DNA of 64,000 nucleotides from JADFNB01 sp036397455 (lineage in GTDB: Bacteria; Gemmatimonadota; Gemmatimonadetes; Gemmatimonadales; GWC2-71-9), in NCBI GenBank assembly GCA_036397455.1, contig DASWIX010000005.1:36437-100436 (forward strand). Reading direction: 5' to 3'. Both the position numbers and the translations under genes were made by a program. The number at the start of each line of letters is the position of its first letter. The first letter of the stretch is position 1. Shown here piece by piece: positions 24,211 through 32,353 of the stretch. The notes below the pieces were generated by a model. The model saw only the letters and a list, made by a program, of their open reading frames with translations, was not told the origin of the DNA and did not search any database.

Positions 24211-25044
24211 ATGACGGTCTATCCGCTGACATTCACCATCCTCGGGCTCGAAATCACCGGATTCGGGATCATGATGATGACCGGGTTCCTGGCCGCGGGG
24301 TGGGTCATGCATCGCGAACTCACCCGGCGACGGCTCAACGTCGAGTACGCGGCGGACATCATCGTGGCCGGCGTGGTCGGCGGCATCCTCGGAGCGCGGT
24401 TGTGGTACATCGCGCTCAATGGCGGACCGTTGCTGTCGCGAGGCGGTCTCGTGTGGTACGGTGGTTTTCTCGGAGGCGCCGCGGCCGTGTTGGCACAGAG
24501 TTGGTGGAAGCGCGTACCGATGCGGTTCACGCTCGAACTGTCGGCACCGGCCTTGGCATTGGGTCACGGTCTCGGCCGCCTGGGGTGTTTCCTCGTGCAG
24601 GACGACTACGGTTTGCCGACGGACTTGCCGTGGGGGATGCGATTCCCCGAGGGGATACCCCCCACCACCGGACAGGGCCTGGCCAGCCTCGGAATCACGC
24701 CACCCGCCGGGACACAACCATTTGAGGTGCTGGCCGTTCATCCGACGCAACTCTATGAGGTCGCGGCGCTCATCCTCGCCTTCACCATCCTCTGGCGGGC
24801 GCGGCGGCACGCTCACGCGGTCGGCTGGCTCTTTGCCGGCTATCTCGTCCTGATCGGAGTGGAGCGATTCCTAATCGAGCTTATCCGCGCCAAAGACGAC
24901 CGACTTCTCGGACCGTTTACGCTCGCCCAAGCCATGAGTATCGGGCTAGTGGCGCTTGGTGCTCTGTTGATGTGGCAATGGTGGCGAAATGATGGTGTCA
25001 CGGTCACCGCTGTGGGAGCGCTGAAGCCGCCGGCCGAGGCCTGA
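24211..25044 (+). CDS. lgt: Prolipoprotein diacylglyceryl transferase
   Basis: Lgt attaches diacylglycerol to the lipobox cysteine of prolipoproteins such as the propeller lipoprotein at 4542. The 277-residue polytopic protein shows the family motif HGLGRLGCFLVQDDYG, the conserved HPTQLYE and a C-terminal ERFLIELIR. Its last 41 nt overlap, tail to tail, the 3' end of the minus-strand FTR1 gene. Its C-terminal tail after the last helix is short and polar. Confidence 0.95.
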   Translation: MTVYPLTFTILGLEITGFGIMMMTGFLAAGWVMHRELTRRRLNVEYAADIIVAGVVGGILGARLWYIALNGGPLLSRGGLVWYGGFLGGAAAVLAQSWWKRVPMRFTLELSAPALALGHGLGRLGCFLVQDDYGLPTDLPWGMRFPEGIPPTTGQGLASLGITPPAGTQPFEVLAVHPTQLYEVAALILAFTILWRARRHAHAVGWLFAGYLVLIGVERFLIELIRAKDDRLLGPFTLAQAMSIGLVALGALLMWQWWRNDGVTVTAVGALKPPAEA

Positions 25045-26998
25045 CGAGGAAGATCCACGCCAATCCGCCAGCAAAGGCAGCGGTCACCGCAAGCTGAGCG
25101 GCAAGCGTTTGGACGGTCGGGAACACGCCGAGGGCGGGCAGCGACGGCAGGTTCAAGGGCGTCAGGGGCACCCAACCGACCGTCTGGAGTTCCGCCACGC
25201 CCTGACCGGCGAAGCTCACCGACATGATGGTGAGCAATACCCCCGTAGTGGCGAAGAACATCTTGAGCGGCACGCGCACGCCGAACCGGTGAATGGAGAA
25301 GAACGCCACCGCCAGGACCGACGCGCCGACAACCAGCCCGATCGATATCGCCATCCCCCCGCCTGCGCTTTCCGCCGTGCTGAAGAGGGCGCCGTAGAAC
25401 AGCACCGTTTCGAACCCTTCGCGGTAGACCGCCAGAAACGCTACCCCGACGAGCGCGATAGACCGTTTGCTCGCCAGCGCTCGCCGCATGGTCTGACCCA
25501 CGAAGGACTTCCATCTGTCGGCCTCGACCTTGGAGACCATCCACGACGCGACGGAGAACAGCACGGCGGACGCAACCAGCATCGTGATGCCCTCGATCGC
25601 CTCGCGCTGTGCAGTCGATCCGCCGAGCAGCGTCGCGAAAGCGGCGGCAGTCAGCAGGCTCGCCACGATCGCGAGGACCACGCCGAGCGCGAGGTCCCGG
25701 TTCCGTTCTGATGCGCCGGCGCGAGTGAGAAACGTCATGAGCGCCCCGACGATCAGGATCGCCTCGAGTCCCTCGCGTACGAGAATGAGCAGCGACTGCC
25801 AGAACAGGATCAGCGGCGAGGCGTCGCCGGTCATCACGTCCACCGCCCGACCCAGCGCATCACGGATGTCGACTTGGCCGATGTCGATGGCGTCCCGCGC
25901 GCCCACCTGCAGGGCACCACGGAATTGCGCAAAGGCCTGCTCGACCGCGCGAGCGGCCCTCCCATTGCGCGCCGCGACCGCCCGCTCGATCTCCTCGAAG
26001 ACCAGGTACGCGGCGAATGCCTCTTCGCCGGCGCGCCGCACGTCCCCGGCGGCGCCGAGCTGCGCGGCGACCGCGACATGCGCTTCGACCCGCCGGGTCA
26101 CCCGGAGCGCCTCGAGCCGTCGATCCCGCCCGAGGACTTCTCGGCTGGCCGCGGTCCGCGCAAAGGCGAGTACACCCGGTGGCAAGTCCGTCCCGGCGGC
26201 CTGCGAGAGGACCGCCCGCAGTGAGTCGTCGGAGAGGGCGGCGGTTTCGACCATCCCCGAGATGAGAATGCGACACTCCGGGCATGAGTGAACGAGCCAT
26301 CGGTCCGCTCCAGCGGTCTGCACGTCGGCGAACCGGAAGCCGGACGCGTATAGCGCGAGCGCCCAGCGCTGGTCGGCGGTGAGACCTTCCTCGAACGCGG
26401 GCATGTCGGTGCCAGCAATCCCCACACTGATCTTCCGAAAGAAGTCGAGTGGACTGCTGCCGCCACGCGCCGCTCGATCGGTGAGGTCGGCCGGAGGCAA
26501 CTCCAGCTCACGCGCTCGAGGCCCGTCGCCCGCTCCGGCGAGGCCGTGACATTTCGCGCAGTTGGCGTGGTATAGGCCGGCCGCCTCGGCACGTGATGGA
26601 GGGCTGCGCGGCAAGGGGTCGAGCGCGATCTGGAGTCGCGCGGCGAGGTCGCTTCTCAAGGCCTCGACCTCTCGGCGCAATACGGCGGGGTCTTCCAAGC
26701 GGTCGAGCGCGGCGATGAGACGAATCACGGCGGACGTCGCCCGCTCGCGGGCCCCGTCCGGGAGACGGGCGGCGAGTTCACGCGCTTCAGTCAAGAACAA
26801 ACGTGCTTCCGCCAGCTCGGCTTCGGCGGTGACGCCACCTGCGGCGACGCCGAGCGCGTACTCGTCAACCGCGATCGAAATGATCGTCGCGATGCGGCGC
26901 GCCACCGCTTCCCGATCCTGCTGCTGAGCAGGAAGGGTGACGGGAACCAGACTGGTGAGGCAACAGGAAACCGCGACGGCGCGGAAAATGAGATTCAT
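25004..26998 (-). CDS. Cytochrome c / FTR1 family iron permease fusion
   Basis: ATG 26998 is preferred over a TTG two codons upstream. The 664-residue product has a signal peptide ending LPAQ, a helical periplasmic part and a c-type haem site CAKCH at about residue 146 with a downstream Met ligand candidate (GTDMPAFEEGL). A further HSCPEC lies near 238. Then comes a seven-helix FTR1 permease with both iron motifs, REGLE (about 406) and REGFE (about 525). FTR1 permeases move iron that is oxidised on the way through; the fused cytochrome plausibly accepts those electrons. The 3' end overlaps lgt convergently by 41 nt. Confidence 0.88.
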   Translation of the reverse strand: MNLIFRAVAVSCCLTSLVPVTLPAQQQDREAVARRIATIISIAVDEYALGVAAGGVTAEAELAEARLFLTEARELAARLPDGARERATSAVIRLIAALDRLEDPAVLRREVEALRSDLAARLQIALDPLPRSPPSRAEAAGLYHANCAKCHGLAGAGDGPRARELELPPADLTDRAARGGSSPLDFFRKISVGIAGTDMPAFEEGLTADQRWALALYASGFRFADVQTAGADRWLVHSCPECRILISGMVETAALSDDSLRAVLSQAAGTDLPPGVLAFARTAASREVLGRDRRLEALRVTRRVEAHVAVAAQLGAAGDVRRAGEEAFAAYLVFEEIERAVAARNGRAARAVEQAFAQFRGALQVGARDAIDIGQVDIRDALGRAVDVMTGDASPLILFWQSLLILVREGLEAILIVGALMTFLTRAGASERNRDLALGVVLAIVASLLTAAAFATLLGGSTAQREAIEGITMLVASAVLFSVASWMVSKVEADRWKSFVGQTMRRALASKRSIALVGVAFLAVYREGFETVLFYGALFSTAESAGGGMAISIGLVVGASVLAVAFFSIHRFGVRVPLKMFFATTGVLLTIMSVSFAGQGVAELQTVGWVPLTPLNLPSLPALGVFPTVQTLAAQLAVTAAFAGGLAWIFLVRPRPAASALPQR

Positions 26999-27051
26999 TC
27001 TCAACTGATCTGGGATTAGCGAGGAAGTCTATAGGGGAGGGAATCGCACCG

Positions 27052-27432
27052 CTACCCTACGAGCGCGATCGCGGCGGCGAGGTCGTCGGTATGCGTGAGC
27101 GATATCAGCACGTGGCGGCCGCCCACGGCGGCGAGACGCCTCGCGGCACGACCAGACAGGACGATGGTGGGACGTCCATCGGGATCCCGGACGACTTCGA
27201 TCTCTTTCCATCCGATGCCGCGAGCATCCTCGGACCCTTGCAGCGCCTTGTAGACGGCTTCCTTCGCGGCGACGCGGGCCGCGACGTGGCGGGCGGGGAC
27301 GGCCTGTCCGCGACAATACTCCTGTTCGGTGGCGGTGAGCAGGCGTGAAAGCGCCCGGGAGCCCTTGCGCGACAGCATGCGCTCCATGCGCCGGACGGGC
27401 ACGATGTCGAGTCCGACGGCGATCGGCATCAT
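27052..27432 (-). CDS. acpS: Holo-[acyl-carrier-protein] synthase
   Basis: AcpS transfers 4'-phosphopantetheine from CoA to apo-ACP. The 126-residue protein shows the N-terminal Mg-binding Asp in AVGLDIVPVRRM, the catalytic segment RVAAKEAVYKAL and ISLTHTDDLAAA. The start codon (ATG 27432, or the adjacent ATG 27429) overlaps the stop of the M14 peptidase gene, so the longer frame from 27543 is not used. Confidence 0.93.
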   Translation of the reverse strand: MMPIAVGLDIVPVRRMERMLSRKGSRALSRLLTATEQEYCRGQAVPARHVAARVAAKEAVYKALQGSEDARGIGWKEIEVVRDPDGRPTIVLSGRAARRLAAVGGRHVLISLTHTDDLAAAIALVG

Positions 27433-29573
27433 GGCGACCGCGCGACGAAGACCCGACGCCTCAGTTGCTCCGTTGGCAATTCGAGCACGGCCACGTATGC
27501 CCCATTCTCGACGCGCGCGTCCTGGCGGTTTCGCAGATCCCATTCGAGCACGCCGATCTCCGCCGAGACCGATGAGCGGAACACCAGGTCGCCGGCAAAG
27601 GTGAACACCCGCAACGTGGCCCGGCCGGCGACGGGCGCCCAGGCGAAGAACAGCTGGTCCGTTCGCACAGGATTCTGTGAAACTGTCAACTGATGTTCAG
27701 ACGAGGCCACGACCGGCGCGCGCGTTTCACCAAACAGGTGGATCGCATCCACCCACCAGTCGAGGCTATCGGCGATGAGTCGCAACCGCACGCGATCCGA
27801 TACCGCCGGCAGACGGAGGCTGATGACGTACCAGGCGGGCGCCGCGCCTTCGACGACCGCCAGGTCGAGCCACGACGCGCCGTCGTCAATGGATATCTGT
27901 GCGCGACCGCGCGGTCCGGGAGAAAACAGGGATCCGGCGTGTCGGGTCGAAAACGTGAGCGTCGGTGCGCCGACCTCGCGCAGGTCGAAGGCCGGCGAGC
28001 GCAACGTGTCCCGAAATCCGCGCCACGCCCAGTGACCGACGAGCGCGCTCGAGGTGTCCTGTCGCCAGCCGGTCCAGCTGTCGAGCGAGTCTGCGGCTTG
28101 TCCCGACACGCCCAACACCGTGGCGTTCAGCGCGAACGCCGGCACCGCGACGGCGCTCCCGGGTCTCACGTCCGCCGCGGGCCCCTCCCACCGCCAAAAG
28201 ACCGTCCCGCGCGACAGCGAATCAGCCACGAGGTTCGCCAGCGCCGACCCCGACGACGTCACCGTCGAAACCGGCAGCGTGGCCCCAGCGCCGGCAGGCC
28301 CCACGACCCGTATCGAGGGCCACAATGACTCCAAGGACGCCGTCGCCGACCGACCGACGGTCGCCGCCCCATCGAGGACCGCGAGCGCAAAGGGCAGATT
28401 GTCCTCGAACACGCGGGCGACCGAGGCGGAGTCATCCGGAAACTCAAACCCGTAGAATTCGGCACCGAGGCAACACCCTGCCGTGAGCTCGACCGTAAAG
28501 GCGATGGTGCCGTGGGCACGATACGCCCATTCGGTATAGTCGCCGTTGGTCGGATACAGTCGCCATCCCGGACCGGGGTGGTACAGTGGTCGGGCGGACT
28601 CGGTCAGCCCATCGCGAATCGCCGGGGCGAGCGGCGTACCGGCGAACGCCTCGAACACGGATTGGTCCGCCGCGACGCGGCCGGACTGGTGGGAATACGG
28701 ATAGAGCACGAGGTTGGTGTACGAGTGATACGATACCGCCGCATCCGGTGGATGCACTGCGTGAAACGCGATCATCGCGGCCACCTCCGGCTCCGACCCG
28801 GGCCCGGGTCCGCGATACGTTTCCGCGGTCGCACTGCCCGAAGACCCGATGTCGTCTCGCCCCCAGAATGCCGGGTAGTTGCGATTGAGGTCGACCCCGA
28901 CCGAGCCGTCACCATTGGGGCGGCGGTTTTTTCGCCAGAGCCGCTCGACATCGAACGAGTATTGATACCCGTCGGGATTGAGGACCGGCACAACCCACAC
29001 GTCTCGCTGGGATACGAGTTCCGAGCGGCCCGGGTCGTTGCTCACGGAGTCGACGAGGTAGTCCGCGAACCGCAGCATCAGCTCGGCTGAGATCCACTCC
29101 CGTGCGTGGTGCGCCCCCACGAACAGCACATTGGCGCGGCTCGCCACGTCCGCCGCCGGCCCGATCTTGACCCCCAGGATCGGTCGCGCTTCAACGGAAA
29201 ACCCCAGGGTATCGAGCGTGACGAACGCGTGGGCGTTCGCGAGGTTCTCCAGCCGCTGCGCGATGGCCGCGAAGTCGCGAAATGACGTGGGAGGAGCACG
29301 CAACGCCGGCGGCGGCGGCGCGAGAACGGTCAGACCGAGTCCGATCAACTCCGCGCGTTGGCGCGACGTGGTCACAATCAGCGCGAATGCCCCGCCCGCA
29401 TCCCGCGTGACCCCGGCCACCTCGAATCCGGCGCGGGCCAGCACCGTGAACGTGCCGGCTGAATCGACACGCACCCGCGTCGCCGCGAGTTGTTGTGCGG
29501 CGACCGCGGAGGCGCTCGACACGCCGAACGCGATCAGTGCCGGAACGGCTCTCGCTAGGTAAGAAGGTCCCAC
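27429..29573 (-). CDS. Secreted M14 zinc carboxypeptidase with C-terminal sorting-type domain
   Basis: GTG 29573 gives a signal peptide (YLARAVPALIAFGVSSASAVAA) and a 714-residue protein; upstream residues of the longer frame are not signal-like. The M14 metal site is GAHHAREW with His and Glu near 154-157, plus the third ligand in VSYHSYTN near 283. The catalytic Glu is in IAFTVELTAG near 360. A beta-rich region follows. The end resembles a FlgD-Ig/type-9-like C-terminal sorting domain (NPVRTDQLFF, LEWDLRNRQDARV, GAYVAVLEL, RRRVFVARSP). It should act on extracellular peptides. It overlaps the upstream gene by 19 nt and acpS by 4 nt. Confidence 0.88.
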   Translation of the reverse strand: MGPSYLARAVPALIAFGVSSASAVAAQQLAATRVRVDSAGTFTVLARAGFEVAGVTRDAGGAFALIVTTSRQRAELIGLGLTVLAPPPPALRAPPTSFRDFAAIAQRLENLANAHAFVTLDTLGFSVEARPILGVKIGPAADVASRANVLFVGAHHAREWISAELMLRFADYLVDSVSNDPGRSELVSQRDVWVVPVLNPDGYQYSFDVERLWRKNRRPNGDGSVGVDLNRNYPAFWGRDDIGSSGSATAETYRGPGPGSEPEVAAMIAFHAVHPPDAAVSYHSYTNLVLYPYSHQSGRVAADQSVFEAFAGTPLAPAIRDGLTESARPLYHPGPGWRLYPTNGDYTEWAYRAHGTIAFTVELTAGCCLGAEFYGFEFPDDSASVARVFEDNLPFALAVLDGAATVGRSATASLESLWPSIRVVGPAGAGATLPVSTVTSSGSALANLVADSLSRGTVFWRWEGPAADVRPGSAVAVPAFALNATVLGVSGQAADSLDSWTGWRQDTSSALVGHWAWRGFRDTLRSPAFDLREVGAPTLTFSTRHAGSLFSPGPRGRAQISIDDGASWLDLAVVEGAAPAWYVISLRLPAVSDRVRLRLIADSLDWWVDAIHLFGETRAPVVASSEHQLTVSQNPVRTDQLFFAWAPVAGRATLRVFTFAGDLVFRSSVSAEIGVLEWDLRNRQDARVENGAYVAVLELPTEQLRRRVFVARSP

Positions 29574-30289
29574 AGGCCTTGGAGCCACACGGGCGCGGGG
29601 GCATACCCACCGAGTACGAGCCCCAACCAGGTCACGAAGCTCACCAGCACGCCACCAACGACCCAGACGGGCCACAGCGGACGGCGCCAGCGAGCCACCC
29701 GATCCGCCACCGCATCCCACTGCATCAACTCGCGGGCGATCGTCTCTTCGAGCGTCAGCCAAGCCGCTTCGAGCCGCCGTGCGGCCGTTGCCAAGGCGAG
29801 TTGCCAGTCGTCAAGCGATTCTCCGCCTCGGGTACGCGCTCGTTCGAGCGCGGTGGCCCGTGCGCCCAGCACGTCGAGCGTCGGCACCAGAGCGGCCCCG
29901 GCGGCACCCAAGCGCCCGGAGAGGCCCCGCCGCTCCGCCGCCCCGAACGGAAGGTCCGCGCGGGACCGCTTGGGCATTCGTACCGCGAGCGCTTCCGCCG
30001 CCAGGCGGCGGTTGACCCGCTCGACCACTCCTTGCGTGACGGTCGCCACCGCCTCTTCCCACGCGTCCTGCCACACGCCGGGGCCGAGCGCCGCCAGCGC
30101 CGCCGCGCGCTCGCCGTGATCGGCCAGCCGGCGGGCCTCGCCGGCCGCATCCATGAGCCGTGTCACCAGGGCGAGCCGCGCCTCGTCAAGCGGAACCCCG
30201 GCCGGACGATACCCGGAGCCGGTGATCAGTTTGCCAAACGAGGGTCCGAGTTCAGGCACGCGCAGCGGTGCCAGCAGCGACGCTCCCAT
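29555..30289 (-). CDS. Hypothetical protein with C-terminal membrane helix
   Basis: A 244-residue Ala/Arg/Leu-rich helical protein of no recognised family. It has no signal peptide. One strong membrane helix lies near the C-terminus (RPLWPVWVVGGVLVSFVTWLGLVLG), so it is probably a tail-anchored or C-terminally anchored inner-membrane protein with a long cytosolic helical part. Its ATG shares one base with the stop of the HAD gene (TGATG), and its end overlaps the M14 gene. It is therefore a firm operon member of unknown function. Confidence 0.65.
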   Translation of the reverse strand: MGASLLAPLRVPELGPSFGKLITGSGYRPAGVPLDEARLALVTRLMDAAGEARRLADHGERAAALAALGPGVWQDAWEEAVATVTQGVVERVNRRLAAEALAVRMPKRSRADLPFGAAERRGLSGRLGAAGAALVPTLDVLGARATALERARTRGGESLDDWQLALATAARRLEAAWLTLEETIARELMQWDAVADRVARWRRPLWPVWVVGGVLVSFVTWLGLVLGGYAPAPVWLQGLWDLLT

Positions 30290-30981
30290 CAGTCATAAAT
30301 GGTTTCGAGAAGTGCCTCGGCGTCCGACAGGTCGTCAAACGCGGCGTAGCCACCAGCGGACCGAAGTTCGTCCGCCGTGTACGCGCCGGTGGCGACGCCG
30401 AGCGCCCTGGCCCCTACCGCGCGCCCGCAGGTCATGTCGGCGGGCGTGTCCCCGATGATGACAATCTCGGCGCCGTGCGGGATACGCCCCATGATCGGCG
30501 CCGCGCGCTCCGCGGCGATGGCAGGCAGTTCCGAGCGATCCGCGTGGTCGGAACCGAACGCCCCGACGCGGAACCGGGCGAAGGCGATGCCGGCAGACTC
30601 GAGCTTGAGCCGTGCCCCTCCGGCCAGATTGCCCGTCACGAGTCCCAGAACGGCATCGTCACGCCCTTCGATCCTCGCCAACAATTCCACCACCCCGGGA
30701 AACACCTTCGGCGGATCGTCCTGGCCGACCAGTTCGTCGGCCAAGATCGCCACGTATCGATCGCAGATCGCCGCGACGCGATCATCGGTACGGTTGGGAC
30801 TGCCGGCAGCGTCCAACAATTCACGAACGATCTGGGGATCGGTCTTTCCGTCGAAACGGATGTGTGCGATCGCGTCCTCGACACCCATCTCCTGAAGCAT
30901 CGCCGCGTGGATGGCTCGGCGCCCCGCACCACGAGTGAGGAGAATGGTCCCATCGATATCGAAGAGAATGAGCTTCCGCAT
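30289..30981 (-). CDS. HAD-superfamily hydrolase (phosphoglycolate phosphatase-like)
   Basis: ATG 30981 starts MRKLILFDIDGTIL with the nucleophile Asp of HAD motif I, and gives 230 residues. Motif II is LVTGN, and motif III/IV is IIGDTPADMTCG. The cap is helical, as in Gph-type phosphatases. A cytosolic phosphatase on a small sugar or glycolate phosphate is likely; the substrate cannot be assigned. An in-frame start at 31035 would add 18 residues before motif I and is not needed. Confidence 0.88.
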   Translation of the reverse strand: MRKLILFDIDGTILLTRGAGRRAIHAAMLQEMGVEDAIAHIRFDGKTDPQIVRELLDAAGSPNRTDDRVAAICDRYVAILADELVGQDDPPKVFPGVVELLARIEGRDDAVLGLVTGNLAGGARLKLESAGIAFARFRVGAFGSDHADRSELPAIAAERAAPIMGRIPHGAEIVIIGDTPADMTCGRAVGARALGVATGAYTADELRSAGGYAAFDDLSDAEALLETIYD

Positions 30982-31040
30982 GCGAGTGGAAGATATGGGC
31001 GCCGGTCCCGTGCTGGTAGCCGAAACCGACCCCACGCCGG

Positions 31041-31376
31041 CTAGCTCGCGGTGTAGGACACCTCGACCACGGGCGCAGATCGGCGCCGGGGTGATAAAGC
31101 CGCGAAAGACCCTGGGGACCCCGATCCAGCACTCAAGTCAACACGGACGCCGCCCGGCAGGACGACGCCGTTGTGAATGTGTGCCACGTCACCGAGCATC
31201 GTGGTGACAACGCTGTCGGTAACCTGCTGTTGCAATGGAACTTGGATCACACTAGCGGTCACCTGCAAGCTTGCAGTTTGCTGTGCGGACGCGGGAGTCG
31301 CGAGAGCGCCAATCAAGGCCCCTGTGACTGCGGTCACACGCGCCCACCTGGCCGGTCGTGCCACCGAATGACACAC
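31041..31376 (-). CDS. Small secreted protein, divergent partner of the DUF4402 operon
   Basis: GTG 31376, with GGGGAG upstream, gives 111 residues. A signal peptide (VTAVTGALIGALATPASAQ) is followed by a beta-strand-rich body (TASLQVTASVIQVPLQQQV) ending VVEVSYTAS. That end parallels the ASVAYTGN or FSYTGV ends of the DUF4402 proteins encoded on the other strand. It lacks their FGxxIPG motif and is shorter, so relationship is suggested, not shown. It is preceded by its own near-consensus sigma-54 promoter and is probably co-regulated with the pilus-like operon. Confidence 0.55.
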   Translation of the reverse strand: MCHSVARPARWARVTAVTGALIGALATPASAQQTASLQVTASVIQVPLQQQVTDSVVTTMLGDVAHIHNGVVLPGGVRVDLSAGSGSPGSFAALSPRRRSAPVVEVSYTAS

Positions 31377-31427
31377 CGATTCGTTCTCCCCGATCCCACG
31401 CGCGGTCTCCACGGGCTCCCTAGGAGG

Positions 31428-31443
31428 GCAACACTGGTGCCAA
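31428..31443 (-). promoter_or_regulatory. Sigma-54 (-24/-12) promoter, minus strand
   Basis: Read on the minus strand, TTGGCACCAGTGTTGC matches the consensus TGGCAC-N5-TTGC exactly, with GG and GC 10 nt apart. It is oriented toward the small secreted protein gene starting at 31376, giving a leader of roughly 40 nt. Confidence 0.75.
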
Positions 31444-31626
31444 CCATTGATGTCGTCCAAGCACGTATACGGCAACGGTTTGGAGCCTCGCCGACGTATG
31501 GCAAGTTTACAACCACACCGACAAATATCTTTACAGTTTCCGCGACAAGAATCAGGTAACTCCTTCCACCATAATCACTTCGAAATCGTACAGAAACTTG
31601 ACGATTCCGGACAAGCGCGTTCGAGC

Positions 31627-31642
31627 TTGGCACACCCATTGC
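31627..31642 (+). promoter_or_regulatory. Sigma-54 (-24/-12) promoter, plus strand
   Basis: TTGGCACACCCATTGC matches TGGCAC-N5-TTGC exactly, with GG (31629-31630) and GC (31641-31642) 10 nt apart. It points toward the first DUF4402 gene at 31742, predicting a start near 31654 and a leader of about 88 nt. A sigma-54-dependent response regulator is encoded at 37978-39321. Confidence 0.75.
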
Positions 31643-31741
31643 CTTTTGAGGGCCCCGAATCCGCGGCACTAAGGCCGCAGGATGTTTCGAGGGCCTTGTT
31701 GGAAACGTGACACAGTTCACATTACCGAAGAGGAGCGCATC

Positions 31742-32254
31742 ATGAAGAAGATCACCCTTAGCTCGGTCACCGCGGGAACGATGCTCGCGGCCCTGGCGCT
31801 GGCCCCGGCGAAGGCCGAGGCGCAGTCCGCATCGATCAGCGCGACCGCCACGGTGGCGACGGCGTTGAACGTCAACAATGTTCGGGACCTTGGCTTCGGG
31901 ACGGTGATCCCGGGCTTCAACCGGACCATCCTCGCGACCGACGCGACGTCGGGTCACTTCCAGATCGTGGGTGGAGCGAACGCCGAGGTGGCGGTGTCGT
32001 TCTCGTCCCTGCCTGGCGTGCTGACCGGTCCTGGCGCCGACCTCGCACTCAGCCTGACCGCGAACCACAACGTCACGGACGCCGCCGGCGTCGGCACGGG
32101 ATTCGTGCCGGCAGGTGGTGTGACCACACGCCTGGACACCTCCACTGGCGAACTCCATGTGTACATGGGTGGCACACTGATCGTACCGGCCGGCCAGGTT
32201 GCCGGGCTGTACAGCGGCACCATCACTCTGGACGCCGCGTACACCGGGAACTAA
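31742..32254 (+). CDS. DUF4402-type secreted subunit 1 (putative major pilin)
   Basis: A 170-residue protein with a classical signal peptide (MKKITLSSVTAGTMLAALAL to AEAQ) and a beta-sandwich body. Its motif GFGTVIPGFNR is the DUF4402 'xFGxxIPG' hallmark, and the C-terminal strand reads ITLDAAYTGN, as expected for a chaperone-usher subunit. ATG 31742 is preceded by GAGGAG. It is first in the operon, directly behind the sigma-54 promoter and directly before a stable RNA structure. That arrangement suggests it is made in excess over the downstream assembly proteins. Confidence 0.8.
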   Translation: MKKITLSSVTAGTMLAALALAPAKAEAQSASISATATVATALNVNNVRDLGFGTVIPGFNRTILATDATSGHFQIVGGANAEVAVSFSSLPGVLTGPGADLALSLTANHNVTDAAGVGTGFVPAGGVTTRLDTSTGELHVYMGGTLIVPAGQVAGLYSGTITLDAAYTGN

Positions 32255-32339
32255 CCTGGTAGCGGAGGCATAGGGAGTCACATCCCTCTTCGGTGCGCTG
32301 GCGGTCGGGCTTCCGGTCGCCAGCGTTGCCGCTACCAGG
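32255..32339 (+). promoter_or_regulatory. Three-way-junction RNA element after subunit gene 1
   Basis: A perfect 11-bp outer stem (CCTGGTAGCGG 32255-32265 with CCGCTACCAGG 32329-32339) encloses two hairpins. One is AGGGA/TCCCT (32272-32276 with 32283-32287). The other is a 13-bp helix built on CGCTGGCG/CGCCAGCG (32296-32303 with 32318-32325). There is no T-run, so it is not a simple terminator. It starts one base after the stop codon of subunit 1 and ends 3 nt before the GGAG ribosome-binding site of subunit 2. It could stabilise the upstream message, attenuate the downstream genes or bind a ligand. No known riboswitch class was recognised. Confidence 0.65.
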
Positions 32340-32353
32340 ACCGGAGTGATGCC

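Larger units (their letters stand above)
31377..31741. other. Divergent regulatory region of the DUF4402/usher locus
   Basis: This 365-nt gap holds no gene. It carries two outward-facing -24/-12 promoters (31428-31443 minus; 31627-31642 plus), with about 180 nt of unusually AT-rich DNA between them. Inside are two related words, ACGTATACGGCAA (31463-31475) and ACGTATGGCAA (31494-31504), plus the palindrome CGTATACG. These are candidate upstream activator sites for a sigma-54 enhancer-binding protein, by position only. Confidence 0.6.

Noticed and set aside
32255..32339. Reading the palindromic element as an intrinsic terminator or a c-di-GMP riboswitch
   Set aside because: No T-run follows either strand, and the conserved sequence blocks of the c-di-GMP-I class are missing.
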